Source: a virus. From it: 64,000 nucleotides of DNA. Position 1 is the first letter of the stretch, and each line of letters starts with the position of its first letter. This document shows positions 1 to 9,999 of the stretch, piece by piece. Both the position numbers and the translations under genes were made by a program. The stretch is from positions 117,589 to 181,588 of IMG/VR virus record IMGVR_UViG_3300027754_000039; one strand, 5' to 3'. Under the pieces are notes generated by a model. It made no database searches and was not told the DNA's origin. It saw only the letters and a list, made by a program, of their open reading frames with translations.

Positions 1-555
1 TATTGAATCTGAAGATTGACTACCACCAAAGGTAAATGTCGTGTCTCCTGGATTTAATAATAGCAAACGATATTGAGAATATACTGCTCTTGCCGGAGAA
101 TCATTTAATGTTCCAGCAGCTGAAGATCCTGAACCTAATCTATGACCATGAGCTACTGCAAATTGAACTTCTGAAGTTGAAAGAGCAGGATTGGCATTTA
201 ACATATCATAATAATATGTTTTAGATGCTGTAGATTGAGCTGAGCTAGAATAAGCTAATGACATTGTAGCTGCATTACCAGTAAATAAACCAGTCGTTAC
301 AAATGTTTTTTGATTTTCAATGATATCAGATGCAACGTCAAAGCGAGTAAATACTCTTCCACTTGAAGCTACTTGAGATTGTCTAGCTACTTGTGCTACC
401 ATTTCAGCTGCAATAGCACGAGCTCGAGTTTCAATTTCGTTCACTAAATTAGCGTTTGAATTTGGTAATGTAACTGCTTGTATATTTGCAGCTGCAGCTG
501 CTCTAGGTGCTGCCGCTAAATTATTTACCACTAATGGTGTTCTAATTACTCCCAT
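1..555 (-). CDS. Virion structural protein (partial, 3' end beyond window)
   Basis: An open frame of 185 codons runs from an ATG at 555 off the left edge. The product starts MGVIRTPLVVNNLAAAPRAA and has a long alanine-rich N-terminal segment followed by Ser/Ala-rich sequence; no enzymatic motif is visible. It lies 13 nt downstream of the 569-1246 gene in the baseplate/tail block and reads in the same direction, so a structural role is inferred from position. The real length is unknown because the C-terminus is cut. Confidence 0.7.
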   Translation of the reverse strand, partial: MGVIRTPLVVNNLAAAPRAAAAANIQAVTLPNSNANLVNEIETRARAIAAEMVAQVARQSQVASSGRVFTRFDVASDIIENQKTFVTTGLFTGNAATMSLAYSSSAQSTASKTYYYDMLNANPALSTSEVQFAVAHGHRLGSGSSAAGTLNDSPARAVYSQYRLLLLNPGDTTFTFGGSQSSDSI

Positions 556-568
556 GTTATTTTTTTAA

Positions 569-1246
569 TTATTGTGCGTTAGTTATTGAAGTATTTGAAG
601 CTGTCGCTAATTGTACTTTTTTAACAGTTAAATTAACAGTTACTCTACCACCAGTTTCATTTCCTATAATAGTGATAGTAGCTACAGAGTCTGCAACTAA
701 TTGCTGCTTAGCAATGATATTAAAGCTAAATCCAACTGCTGATACAGTTTGAGCTGATTCAGAATCTCCAATAAATCTTGGTACTGTAGGACTAACACCT
801 GCATTAACAGGTTGCACTACTTGAAGTGTTGCTGTGTCTGAATTAGATAAAATTGCAGTGTATCCTAATGTAGCATTTCCAGAAGTAAAGTTTGTCGTTG
901 TCGGATTAATAGTCGACTGTTGACCTGGAGATGTTAGCGTTATTGAAGATTGACCAACTTGAATAACTGGTATTCTTGCTGTTTTCTTTGGCAATGTTAC
1001 TAATTTGTAACGCATTACATTTGATTCATCTGCACTAGCTTCTACTAATGGCATATTCTCAATGATAATGCCATAATAATCAGACCCTAATGGGTGTGCA
1101 GGGTTCCACAAATCATAATCAATCTCATCATCTGCTACTGCAAATTGAGTGATTTTAAATTCATCTTTTCCGCGAGCTAGCAATTCTCTTCCTTTTTTAG
1201 TAAGAATTGCGTCAACGGTTATTGTACTATTATTTAAGTATCCCAT
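569..1246 (-). CDS. Virion structural protein with Ig-like C-terminal region
   Basis: 225 residues. The first ~75 residues (start MGYLNNSTITVDAILTKKGR, then an acidic stretch with DDEIDYDLW) look like a conserved N-terminal module that I associate with tail-region proteins of T4-like phages of marine bacteria (from memory, not searched). The remainder is Thr/Ser/Val-rich with short beta-strand spacing, resembling one Ig-like domain. It is first in a transcription unit with the gene at 1-555 and is preceded by an ATATTTAT late-type motif at 1265-1272. Exact virion position is not known. Confidence 0.65.
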   Translation of the reverse strand: MGYLNNSTITVDAILTKKGRELLARGKDEFKITQFAVADDEIDYDLWNPAHPLGSDYYGIIIENMPLVEASADESNVMRYKLVTLPKKTARIPVIQVGQSSITLTSPGQQSTINPTTTNFTSGNATLGYTAILSNSDTATLQVVQPVNAGVSPTVPRFIGDSESAQTVSAVGFSFNIIAKQQLVADSVATITIIGNETGGRVTVNLTVKKVQLATASNTSITNAQ

Positions 1247-1264
1247 CTTGTTTATACCTTTTTA

Positions 1265-1272
1265 ATAAATAT
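1265..1272 (-). promoter_or_regulatory. Candidate late promoter core (ATATTTAT)
   Basis: ATATTTAT on the minus strand, 18 nt before the ATG at 1246; no TTTG is found 20 bp further upstream. It is one of a set in front of virion and leader-bearing genes. The octamer is expected by chance in such AT-rich DNA, so position rather than sequence is the argument. Confidence 0.35.
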
Positions 1273-1311
1273 AGACTATTGAAAAATTCAGATTTATATT
1301 TAAGAATCATT

Positions 1312-4300
1312 TTATCCAATCCTGGAGTTTGTAGATCTACCTGATGTTGCTCTGTCTATTGTTGTTAATTGATTATTTGCAAACACTACTTGATTTGGAT
1401 TTACTTGCGTCACTTTAACTACAGGTCCTCCGTCGACAGTTTGTCTTGAATTTGCGTTAACTGCCGATCCTACCAATTTAGAACCGTTTAATCTAGCATT
1501 TGCATATCCAGTTCCTTGAAATTTATTTCCTAAACTAGCAGTTACCGGATATGGAATTAATGAACTACTATATGAAGTTACAGATTCGTATATATAAATG
1601 TCGGCAATTTCTACGTCTTTGATAGAGGTAATTTTATTTTTTAGTGTAAATTTAGGTCCGGTTAATGTAACCGCGTTTGTGGTTTGATATGTTCCCACGC
1701 CATTAATAGGTATATTTGCTACTATTGAAGTAGTAGCAAAATCTATCACATCTATACTTACCGGGTTACCTGCAAATGAAGTTACTTCAAAATAACAATA
1801 CAGTGATCCTGTATACGTGGCTGGCATTGTAAAAGTTACTTTATCTCCTGGCATTAAATAAGCTACCGTAGCATCATACAATCGCTGTACCAAGGCAACG
1901 CTACTGCTAACATTTGTATATGAAGAAGTAAATGAATATTGTCCAAACGGTCTTTGATCGTATATAGTAGTTTGAATAGGCTTATAAGATCCTGATTCTG
2001 TTATTTTATATTTATCTATGTATCTATGCTGAACCCATGAAGTTCCTAGCTTATCAATGTCTGTGGTATTATTTTCAATAAGACCGGCATAAGATTGATA
2101 TTCAGAAGTCATCGCTAACGAGCTACTCATTACTCCTGTTAAATTAGGAAATATACTAGAGTCTGCAACGGTTATTGGTTGAGTAATTAATCCATTTAAG
2201 TTTTGATATACTCCAGAAGCTGATACGTCATTAACTGCATTTAAAGTTACATCGTGCTTTAAATTTTCAATTACAGGGTTGTTAATAAGTTTAACTTTAC
2301 TTCTTTCTAAAACATTTGGCTCTACAACTAATCCTACAATTGCATTTGCTCTTTTAGGAAGTAGCTGCTTAATATACTTAAATAAAGTAAAGTCATAAAT
2401 TTGAAGAGCTCTGAAATACGCTTCAAAGTCATTTCTATTTTCATACTTCTTCCAGTAATTAATTGCAAAGTTATTTAGCTTTGTATAATTGTCATTTAAA
2501 ATATCTCCTGGGTCTCCGATATAATCGTCAATTTCAAAATATCCTAATTGATTGAATATGTCTTCATTGATTGCAGTTTGAGGGGAGAAATAAACTCCTA
2601 CTCTATTAGAGTCTAAAGAGTATCTGTCAAATGATGATTTCTCAATTCTTGTTTTAGTATTTAATCTTTTATTAACATCTAAACTAGCAGATTCAATTCT
2701 TACTTTGTTTGAATATAAACTAGAAGCTCCTAACGAAGGAGATGGTGTGTAATATGTTTCTTCAAATCCTTCAAATACTATTGACCCTGAACTACTTCCA
2801 AATCCATTGAAGAAAAGTGAACCTGTATTAATAGTTTGATTAGGGTGAGTTGACGATTGATAAAATGAACCACTCTTTATTGTTTTATCTGATAAAGTAA
2901 ATCTTTGCAATAAATGATCAAATGGCTTAGCAGCTTCTTCTCCGGTTGTTAATAAAGTTCTATCAACATTATAAGTGTATGTATTTGGGGATGCTGCATG
3001 CTCTTGAATAGTAGCGTTATTTAGCGACCCAGACCATAAACGAATTTCTTGAAAGTGACCATGAAACTTACCTAGAGAAGATATAGTAGTGCTATTAACA
3101 AATACTGGAGTTATTGCTCTAGATCCTGACGCAAATGTTATAGTCGATTGCTTAAATGGATTAGGCGCTCCAATTACACTAGCAGATACATTATATATTG
3201 TATTGCCGTATAAAGATTTTACTACATTCAATGAAGAAGTTAAGTTGTTATTATTAATAACGACGCTAATCCAACTATTGTCAAATATTTCTAAATTAGA
3301 TGCTGTAATAGCTTGACCAGTTATACCATTAAATAATGTAATAGTACCTTGATTATCATCATTGGTTTCTTTGTTAAGAATTAAATTATAAACATCGTCA
3401 ATTGATCCACTTTTAATAGATAAAATGTTATAAGGAGTTCCTACACCATAGATATAGTTATTATCCGTTTTAAACCGGAATTCCAAGGTGTTAGCATAAA
3501 CATAAGTCTTAGCACCATTTATGAATTGGCCGGCTGTTAAACTTAAGCTACCAGTTTGAGAAAGCCATGCATAATGGTATTTGTCATGCACATATTCAGG
3601 ATAATGATTATTATCAGTGAATGTGCTAGGACCGCCATATTCTTTAATCGTTAATACGGTAGAAGGTATTCCATAACAAGCCAATAAAGCTTTTATAGAT
3701 CTAGAAGTACCCTTTGATTTTAATATATAAGGAAGATTGTTTACAATTCTTCTCCAAATTTCTTTAGTATTTTTTTCATCAGTAATCGTAGTAATATTAT
3801 TAACGCCACTTTCCAACGCTACGCCATTTTCATCAACAGCTAAAGCATATTTCCAAAGCTCAGAAGTTGATTTGCCATTTAATAAATCAAATCCTAAAGA
3901 TTTAGCAACATCGTACAGCAAATTATCTGGCATTCCATCTTTTGGATTTTCTTCTCGAGAATGTATTGACGTAAGTGCTTTAATATATGTCCATAATATA
4001 TCAAAATGTTGCCCCATCATATTAATAAAGAGCAAATACTCTTCATTATCTGTAGATTCCTTTATATATAAAGGAACAGTTTCTATTAATTTATGAATAT
4101 TATTATAATCAAAAATTTCAGCAATCTCTAATAAATCATTATAATATATCTGCCCGGTGTTAGAAGTTGAAGAAACTTGAGTTGCAAAATATCCATAAGG
4201 GTCAGGTGCAGCTCCTAGTGTCCATTGAGTAGCTGCCGTACTCCACATCGTAAAAGCTTCGTTCCATTTCAATGCAGTCGGAGTTGTCTTTGGCCATGGA

Positions 4301-5487
4301 TTAACTATTCTAGGAGTATATGACCCCGTAGTTTCATTAACGTGTGTATATAAAGCACTTCCCGTTGATTCGAAAAATAAATATTTTTCAAAATCATCAA
4401 ATCCACTAACTACACGATTTCGTTTAATGTAAATATCAGCTAAATTAATTTGAGTTATATCTCCTCCATTAACTTGAGATATAGTTTGAACTTGAGCTGA
4501 ATAATATTCAATTAATTCTAATTTATACTTGAAGTTTTTAACTCGTTCAACGGCAGAGCCATAATGAATAAAACTATCAAATATTCTATGATTGGTATTT
4601 AATTTTATTCCTGCTAATGAACCGGAAAAGTAATTGTCGATTAATTGCTGCGATGTTTGTACATTTTCAGTAAGTAAATTATTCCAATTTTTAAAGCTAG
4701 TAGCTACCGAACCTCCATCAAATTCTTCTAATTCAAAATTAGGACCAGCTAATGCTGTAACTGGATCTGGAATATGCTGTGGTATAATCGATACCGTATC
4801 TAATACTGATTCAATTATTTCTTCTGAAACCCATAATCTAGATTTCTCTCCATACTTAGCTGGTAATGGGGCATACAATCTAACAATAATTTCAGGCGTT
4901 GGCCCAAAAGTATCAAATCGCATATTAATTATTTGATACGTTTCATTAAAACCAAAGTTTAATAAAAATGAATCAAATACATCGTCATTGGTTAGTAAAT
5001 CATTCCAACGATTACGAAAAGAATTTAATTGATCACGTAAAGTGATGCTTTCATTATCAGATAATTGAATTCTTAATTCTCGTCTAGACGGAGAAATTTC
5101 TTTAATCCAAAGCTTTTGACCTTTATAAGAGCCTAATAAATTATTAAATAAATTGTATACTACTTTATATTGACCTCTATGTATTCCTAAGCCATCTAAT
5201 TCAGTATTAGTATCAACTGATAAATGTTGGTATGTTAATGAACTAGTACCGTTAAAATCAACGCTATAATGAGTATCGTGATTACCTGTTAAATAAACAC
5301 CGTCTGGAGTATATACATGTAATTCTAAATCCGCAGTTGAATTAAGATTGGTCTCACCGGTTGATTTAAACTTAATAGCAAACTTTCTAGTATCTAAAAG
5401 TTCTTTATCAACAGACTCTAATCTAGATACCTTTATAGTATTAGTTGAGTTTAATAAATCTTGCTGATTAGTATATACTGATAACAT
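1312..5487 (-). CDS. Large baseplate/tail structural protein with LamG-like domain
   Basis: 1391 residues, the largest protein in the window. Residues ~635-825 show the strand and aromatic pattern of a concanavalin/LamG-like fold (GHFQEIRLWSGSLNNATI near the end of that domain is typical). The N-terminal half contains repeated acidic/aromatic segments without catalytic motifs, and the C-terminal third is beta-rich. Position beside gp6-like and gp25-like wedge genes suggests a peripheral wedge or tail-fibre network protein comparable in place to T4 gp7/gp10, but homology is not established. Start is 8 nt downstream of an ATATTTAT motif at 5496-5503. Confidence 0.7.
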   Translation of the reverse strand: MLSVYTNQQDLLNSTNTIKVSRLESVDKELLDTRKFAIKFKSTGETNLNSTADLELHVYTPDGVYLTGNHDTHYSVDFNGTSSLTYQHLSVDTNTELDGLGIHRGQYKVVYNLFNNLLGSYKGQKLWIKEISPSRRELRIQLSDNESITLRDQLNSFRNRWNDLLTNDDVFDSFLLNFGFNETYQIINMRFDTFGPTPEIIVRLYAPLPAKYGEKSRLWVSEEIIESVLDTVSIIPQHIPDPVTALAGPNFELEEFDGGSVATSFKNWNNLLTENVQTSQQLIDNYFSGSLAGIKLNTNHRIFDSFIHYGSAVERVKNFKYKLELIEYYSAQVQTISQVNGGDITQINLADIYIKRNRVVSGFDDFEKYLFFESTGSALYTHVNETTGSYTPRIVNPWPKTTPTALKWNEAFTMWSTAATQWTLGAAPDPYGYFATQVSSTSNTGQIYYNDLLEIAEIFDYNNIHKLIETVPLYIKESTDNEEYLLFINMMGQHFDILWTYIKALTSIHSREENPKDGMPDNLLYDVAKSLGFDLLNGKSTSELWKYALAVDENGVALESGVNNITTITDEKNTKEIWRRIVNNLPYILKSKGTSRSIKALLACYGIPSTVLTIKEYGGPSTFTDNNHYPEYVHDKYHYAWLSQTGSLSLTAGQFINGAKTYVYANTLEFRFKTDNNYIYGVGTPYNILSIKSGSIDDVYNLILNKETNDDNQGTITLFNGITGQAITASNLEIFDNSWISVVINNNNLTSSLNVVKSLYGNTIYNVSASVIGAPNPFKQSTITFASGSRAITPVFVNSTTISSLGKFHGHFQEIRLWSGSLNNATIQEHAASPNTYTYNVDRTLLTTGEEAAKPFDHLLQRFTLSDKTIKSGSFYQSSTHPNQTINTGSLFFNGFGSSSGSIVFEGFEETYYTPSPSLGASSLYSNKVRIESASLDVNKRLNTKTRIEKSSFDRYSLDSNRVGVYFSPQTAINEDIFNQLGYFEIDDYIGDPGDILNDNYTKLNNFAINYWKKYENRNDFEAYFRALQIYDFTLFKYIKQLLPKRANAIVGLVVEPNVLERSKVKLINNPVIENLKHDVTLNAVNDVSASGVYQNLNGLITQPITVADSSIFPNLTGVMSSSLAMTSEYQSYAGLIENNTTDIDKLGTSWVQHRYIDKYKITESGSYKPIQTTIYDQRPFGQYSFTSSYTNVSSSVALVQRLYDATVAYLMPGDKVTFTMPATYTGSLYCYFEVTSFAGNPVSIDVIDFATTSIVANIPINGVGTYQTTNAVTLTGPKFTLKNKITSIKDVEIADIYIYESVTSYSSSLIPYPVTASLGNKFQGTGYANARLNGSKLVGSAVNANSRQTVDGGPVVKVTQVNPNQVVFANNQLTTIDRATSGRSTNSRIG

Positions 5488-5495
5488 CCTTTAAT

Positions 5496-5503
5496 ATAAA
5501 TAT
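5496..5503 (-). promoter_or_regulatory. Candidate late promoter core (ATATTTAT)
   Basis: GATATTTATATTAAAGG stands immediately before the ATG at 5487, with only 8 nt between octamer and start codon. No TTTG occurs at the host spacing. Confidence 0.4.
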
Positions 5504-5526
5504 CTTAAATAGATATTCTAGGTATC

Positions 5527-6540
5527 TTAAGTGCCATAGCTAGACCAAACAACATTTGACCCATCATATAAATTTAATATACCTGAGTCTGTTAATTGAA
5601 TTCTTGCTTTTGATGAAATGTTTCCAACAAACACTCCCCAAGTACGTTTGAACGGTGTAGATACGTTATTATAATCAACTCTAACTACTTCTAACAATCC
5701 ATTACTTCCAGGAGTTATTTTTAATCCCATAAAGCGGCCCGGGCCATCTTGTTTGCCGTCATAGCCTCTGCCCCAAACTATAGATTCTTCGCCAAGCGCA
5801 TTTCCATTATAATCATAATTACCAGTGCGTATTATAAAATTACCATCTCCTTGCATTATACCTTTTGCCATTCTATTTCTAGATAATAGTATATTTCTAA
5901 TACGATCTCCATTAGCACCGGTTTGGTTAGAATATAATTCACTTCCAGCTACTAACGTATCACTAACGATATTATCTCTGCCCGGGTCAACTGCTAATGC
6001 TAATTGATCTCTTAATGAAGCTATTTGTGCATTTAACTCGTCTATCTGTGTAGTTAAAACTGCTTTATCTGCTCGATTACGCTGAGTACCTGATTCTAAT
6101 GAAGCTACTTTATTTTCTAAAAATGCTAGAGTTGAGTCTAAATCTTCCGTAAACTCCTGTATCACAGCATCAATTACTTGATTAAATTTGACATTGGATG
6201 TTTTTGAAACATTTAAACTAATTAAAGTTTTTTGATTAGTTAAATCTTTATTTTTATCAATTAATACAGTTCCATTAGAACTTCTATCAAACGGTTTGTA
6301 TAATAATGGATCTATTTGGTCAGGGTTTATTTGACCAGTAACGATTTTATCGGGATCAAATTCATGTAATTCATAAATCCTATCCGGTGCAGGTTTAGGT
6401 GCTTGTGCAGGTTTAGGTGCTTGTGCAGGTGGCACTTCAATTAATTGAAAAGACTCTACTAAAGATTTAGGTGCTTGTGCTGATACGACCTGCGCAGAAT
6501 TGACAATTTGATATTCAGGAGTTTTTGAGATCGTTCCCAT
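5527..6540 (-). CDS. Fibre-like virion protein with coiled coil and bulb-type lectin domain
   Basis: 337 residues. Order seen: a Pro-rich linker at ~37-54 with the unit AQAPKP repeated in tandem (an 18-bp DNA repeat at about 6390-6435), a predicted coiled coil at ~130-185 (heptads around LAFLENKVASLESG), then a C-terminal domain ~190-337 with two copies of the bulb-lectin style signature (MQGDGNFIIRTGNY and LTDSGILNLYDGSNVVWSS). Bulb-type (mannose-binding monocot) lectin repeats bind sugars, so a receptor-recognition role is inferred. Its stop overlaps nothing, and its start abuts the stop of the next gene upstream (6540 shared). Confidence 0.7.
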   Translation of the reverse strand: MGTISKTPEYQIVNSAQVVSAQAPKSLVESFQLIEVPPAQAPKPAQAPKPAPDRIYELHEFDPDKIVTGQINPDQIDPLLYKPFDRSSNGTVLIDKNKDLTNQKTLISLNVSKTSNVKFNQVIDAVIQEFTEDLDSTLAFLENKVASLESGTQRNRADKAVLTTQIDELNAQIASLRDQLALAVDPGRDNIVSDTLVAGSELYSNQTGANGDRIRNILLSRNRMAKGIMQGDGNFIIRTGNYDYNGNALGEESIVWGRGYDGKQDGPGRFMGLKITPGSNGLLEVVRVDYNNVSTPFKRTWGVFVGNISSKARIQLTDSGILNLYDGSNVVWSSYGT

Positions 6541-7658
6541 TATTTAATTATTTTAAATGTAAAGTCCGATGCATTGAAATATTCAGTTATGTCGGAAAAT
6601 TCTGCTTTAATTTCAAATTTGTAATATCTTTCCGGATACAACATTGTCGTGTAAAAATCAAAATAAGCTCCTGATACATTAGTATTAACTTGCGTAAATG
6701 AACTATACGGTATAACTATTTGATCGTTATGCGCGTCTTTGATTTGATAATATGAATTTCTAGGCAAAGCTTTTTGAGTAGCAAATGAAGAATTTTGTGC
6801 AAATGAAGGTCTAGGATATCTAGGTCGAGACCCTAATAATATTCTAGTTTTTTTGTCTTTTATCAATTCTCCTTTAAATGCTCTAGTATATAGTATTGGG
6901 CTGTCTTCGTAAGTTATTAAAGACATTGATCCTGTATTGTAAGTAATAGATCCTGTCCAACTAATATATAATTGAGGTTCAAATACTGTATTAGTATCTG
7001 AAGAGTAAAATTGAATTAGCGTTTCTGGATAATTACTAGATGATATAGCTGTATTATTAAATGTCAATACAACTCCATTATTAGTGTATACTTGATTATA
7101 CCAATTTTGTACAATATTAGTAATGTTGATATCAACAGTGTCTGTAGTTTTATATGCAAATGACTGACTTACTGTAGACCCCGTAATAAAAGTTCCGCCA
7201 CCTGGATACGTTTTATCATTAAATACTATTTGAGAATTAGCTGCTAATGACGCAGACCATGTCGTAGTTCCGTAGCCGGCTGTCGACATCCAAGTAGCTC
7301 CGTCGGTAACTGCTGTGCTAGCAATTAAACCCACAGGCGATGCTGCATATCCTGAACCGTTTTCCCAGTTAACTGACACAGGTTTAGCTTCGACAGTATA
7401 TGATTTAGGTAGCTGTGATTCTTGAACCGTATATAATTTTAAGCTAGCTGATACGCTAGTAATTGGTATACTATTTTCAGATAATATTGATGATAGGGCT
7501 GTTAAATCAAACTTAATTAAAATTCTAGATTCTGTTAAATCTGCAGTTGTCACGTCTCCTTGTTTACGGAGTTCTAATATCTCATCTAATCCTGAATTTC
7601 TGTACGGATCTTTTTCGTATATTGTTGCGTCTTGTAATGCTGGTATTGACCAAATCAT
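6540..7658 (-). CDS. DNRLRE-domain-like virion protein
   Basis: 372 residues. The N-terminal ~240 residues have the layout of DNRLRE domains: DATIYEKDPYRNSGLDEILE at the start, then RILIKFDLTAL, and a conserved WYNQVYTNNGVVLTF strand pair. DNRLRE modules are found in bacterial surface and phage proteins and are beta-sandwiches. The C-terminal ~100 residues form a second beta-rich domain. It overlaps the next gene downstream by one base (TAATG-type junction), so the two are translationally linked within the tail block. Confidence 0.65.
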   Translation of the reverse strand: MIWSIPALQDATIYEKDPYRNSGLDEILELRKQGDVTTADLTESRILIKFDLTALSSILSENSIPITSVSASLKLYTVQESQLPKSYTVEAKPVSVNWENGSGYAASPVGLIASTAVTDGATWMSTAGYGTTTWSASLAANSQIVFNDKTYPGGGTFITGSTVSQSFAYKTTDTVDINITNIVQNWYNQVYTNNGVVLTFNNTAISSSNYPETLIQFYSSDTNTVFEPQLYISWTGSITYNTGSMSLITYEDSPILYTRAFKGELIKDKKTRILLGSRPRYPRPSFAQNSSFATQKALPRNSYYQIKDAHNDQIVIPYSSFTQVNTNVSGAYFDFYTTMLYPERYYKFEIKAEFSDITEYFNASDFTFKIIK

Positions 7659-7669
7659 AGTTAATTATT

Positions 7670-9544
7670 TTAAAGTGATACTACCTTACCAATTATATCT
7701 CTATTTAAGTTTTTAATTTCAAAAATACTAGGGTCCAATGAAGGATATATAACTCCTGCTTTTGTAGCAGCGGCGATGTCATACACATTTCCAGAGTAGC
7801 CTTGAGTAGCGTTATATAAATTAACAATTTTTATCGAAGGTACTGACTGAACTCCTTCAACTCTATCTAAATCTGTATATATTTTTGATAATATTATAGG
7901 CTGATTAATTTGCCATATTTTAGAGTTAAAACTAGTTTTTAATTTATCAATACATTTTAATAAAACTTCATTTGAATTATATTCTGGAAGAGTAATTATT
8001 TCAAACTGCAATCCTATATTAATTATATGCGCATTTTTAATATTTACTGCATCGGTTAATATTCTATAGCTATTAAGATAAGTTTTTAAATTTTCTTTTA
8101 CTGCATCATTTAAAACTGTTAAGCTTCCATTTAAATCATATCCTAATGTATATAAATTTAATGCCAATGGGTTTGGAATCATTTCTTGACCGTTATCTGG
8201 ATTAAGTTGCTGATCCTGTATGATATATGCTTTCGCAACCGAACCAAATCTAGACGGCATTGAATAAGCTCTAATAATATAATCTTGTGCTGTTACTGCA
8301 CGCTGCTGTGATGCAAAGGTAGCCATTGCATTTTGCCTAATCTCTTCAATAGACTCTTCACTCTTACCGCCTATTGCTGGTAGTGGGTTTGTGCACGCTA
8401 CAGACGCTTTAATTCTACTTAATAGTGCTATACTTAAATTTTGTGAGTCAATTTGATATTGTATAGAATTAATATTTTTTAATGTAAATGAAGCTACGTT
8501 TGATTCAATTCCGCCACCTGTAGTATATGAAACTGTTAAAGTAGTATTAGACGGCGCTAACCCATATGTTTTAGTGTACATAAAGTTTGACGGGTCAATT
8601 GGATGATCAAATTGAGTTCTTAATCCATTTAAACTAGATCCTACATTATCAGGATTTGGAATAATCTCTTCATCGTCATTATCTGATACTCCCGGGCCAA
8701 ATTGAATTTCTAATTTTTTGTCTGATCTAAATTTAGTAATAAATCGTCTAGCAGTTTTCTTTAATTTTATTAAATAAGGTACGTTTGTATATACTGATAA
8801 ATCAGGATCATTTTGTATAGTGTTTGCTATTGATTCAAATACAGTGTCTTGAGCTAGATAAGGTACTTCAGTCCATGAATTATTATCTGAATCTGTTATT
8901 GACACTATTTCAATAACATCGGCAGGATTTAATAATATTTTATCAAATCTTTTAGCAGACGCAAAATCAAAAGTTTCTGTACGAAGTGTTCCTGCAATTG
9001 CTTTTACTTTTTTCTTAAGAAGATAAAAATCCGGAGTGCTGTCTACGTCATTAATTTGATAAATACTTACATCCGTAGGATCAAAACTGCTAGAAACTTT
9101 AAAATTAACTAAAGATAAAGTTCTAAATTCAAGCTCCGTACCCTCCGCTCCAATTAACATTCCTTCTTTCAATGTTAATGCATAGTCCCAATCAGGTACT
9201 TTTCCGTCGACAGTGGTTTTGGCTGGTAATAACTGAAATACATCTATATCAACAGTCGCAGGTATTTTATTTTTAGTTCTATATCCTAAGTTAGCAGATA
9301 AAGCTAATACATTTCCACGTTCAGAGGCCAATGGCATTAGCGATTCTTTTAATTGACTATCAGTATAGTATGACAATACATCTCCTACATATGATGCCAT
9401 TTCAATAAACATCATACCAGGTGATGATTCGTTAAAATCATTATAAGTATTAGGAAAATAGTTTTTAGAAAACTCAATTAAGTTTGCTCTAAATTGACTA
9501 AAATCTTTATTTAGATATCGTATATCTTTTTTTATTTGTGCCAT
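7670..9544 (-). CDS. Baseplate wedge protein, gp6/J-like
   Basis: 624 residues, the expected size for T4 gp6-type wedge proteins. The N-terminus (DIRYLNKDFSQFRANLIEFS, then PGMMFIEMASYVGDVLSYY) is the hallmark of this family in T4-like phages, and the central region around KSEESIEEIRQNAMATFASQ matches the baseplate J motif. gp6 forms the ring that holds the baseplate wedges together around the hub. It overlaps the gp25-like gene by one base, the same order as in other contractile-tail phages. Confidence 0.88.
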   Translation of the reverse strand: MAQIKKDIRYLNKDFSQFRANLIEFSKNYFPNTYNDFNESSPGMMFIEMASYVGDVLSYYTDSQLKESLMPLASERGNVLALSANLGYRTKNKIPATVDIDVFQLLPAKTTVDGKVPDWDYALTLKEGMLIGAEGTELEFRTLSLVNFKVSSSFDPTDVSIYQINDVDSTPDFYLLKKKVKAIAGTLRTETFDFASAKRFDKILLNPADVIEIVSITDSDNNSWTEVPYLAQDTVFESIANTIQNDPDLSVYTNVPYLIKLKKTARRFITKFRSDKKLEIQFGPGVSDNDDEEIIPNPDNVGSSLNGLRTQFDHPIDPSNFMYTKTYGLAPSNTTLTVSYTTGGGIESNVASFTLKNINSIQYQIDSQNLSIALLSRIKASVACTNPLPAIGGKSEESIEEIRQNAMATFASQQRAVTAQDYIIRAYSMPSRFGSVAKAYIIQDQQLNPDNGQEMIPNPLALNLYTLGYDLNGSLTVLNDAVKENLKTYLNSYRILTDAVNIKNAHIINIGLQFEIITLPEYNSNEVLLKCIDKLKTSFNSKIWQINQPIILSKIYTDLDRVEGVQSVPSIKIVNLYNATQGYSGNVYDIAAATKAGVIYPSLDPSIFEIKNLNRDIIGKVVSL

Positions 9545-9999
9545 TATATTATTACTTCTTCAACGGTTGTAGATGTTACTAAAAATGTAACTGGTTTATT
9601 AACTTCTTGCTCATTAACAGATACCTTTAATGATATTGTTATTCCATGTTCTTCATTTGACGGTCCTGCTGCTATGACAGTTTGAACTATTAAATCATTA
9701 ACTTGAATATATGGTAACCAAAATGATATAGCTTCTAATATAGAAGATTGTATTTGTTCTTTTAATAAATCCGTATTTTGTTCAAAAAGCGAATCTTGAA
9801 GACGTGTACCAAATAAAGGTTGTAATACTCGCTCGCCTTGACGAGTAAGTATTAAATTTTTTAAATTTGAAAGTGCTTGCTCTTCAGTGGAATAAGATAA
9901 ATCAAATAGTATTCCAGTCTTCCCAACTAAAGGAAGCTTAATACCAATTGCTACATTTTCTTCTAAATCTATAGGATTATATCTTATTTCGTATGACAT
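9544..9999 (-). CDS. Baseplate wedge protein, gp25/GpW-like
   Basis: 151 residues, typical for the gp25/lysozyme-like wedge family. Characteristic segments are EQALSNLKNLILTRQGERVL followed by PLFGTRLQDSLFE and a helix ending WLPYIQV. This small protein links the sheath-initiation end of the wedge with gp6. Both ends are one-base overlaps with neighbours, so it is in a tight operon. Confidence 0.92.
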   Translation of the reverse strand: MSYEIRYNPIDLEENVAIGIKLPLVGKTGILFDLSYSTEEQALSNLKNLILTRQGERVLQPLFGTRLQDSLFEQNTDLLKEQIQSSILEAISFWLPYIQVNDLIVQTVIAAGPSNEEHGITISLKVSVNEQEVNKPVTFLVTSTTVEEVII

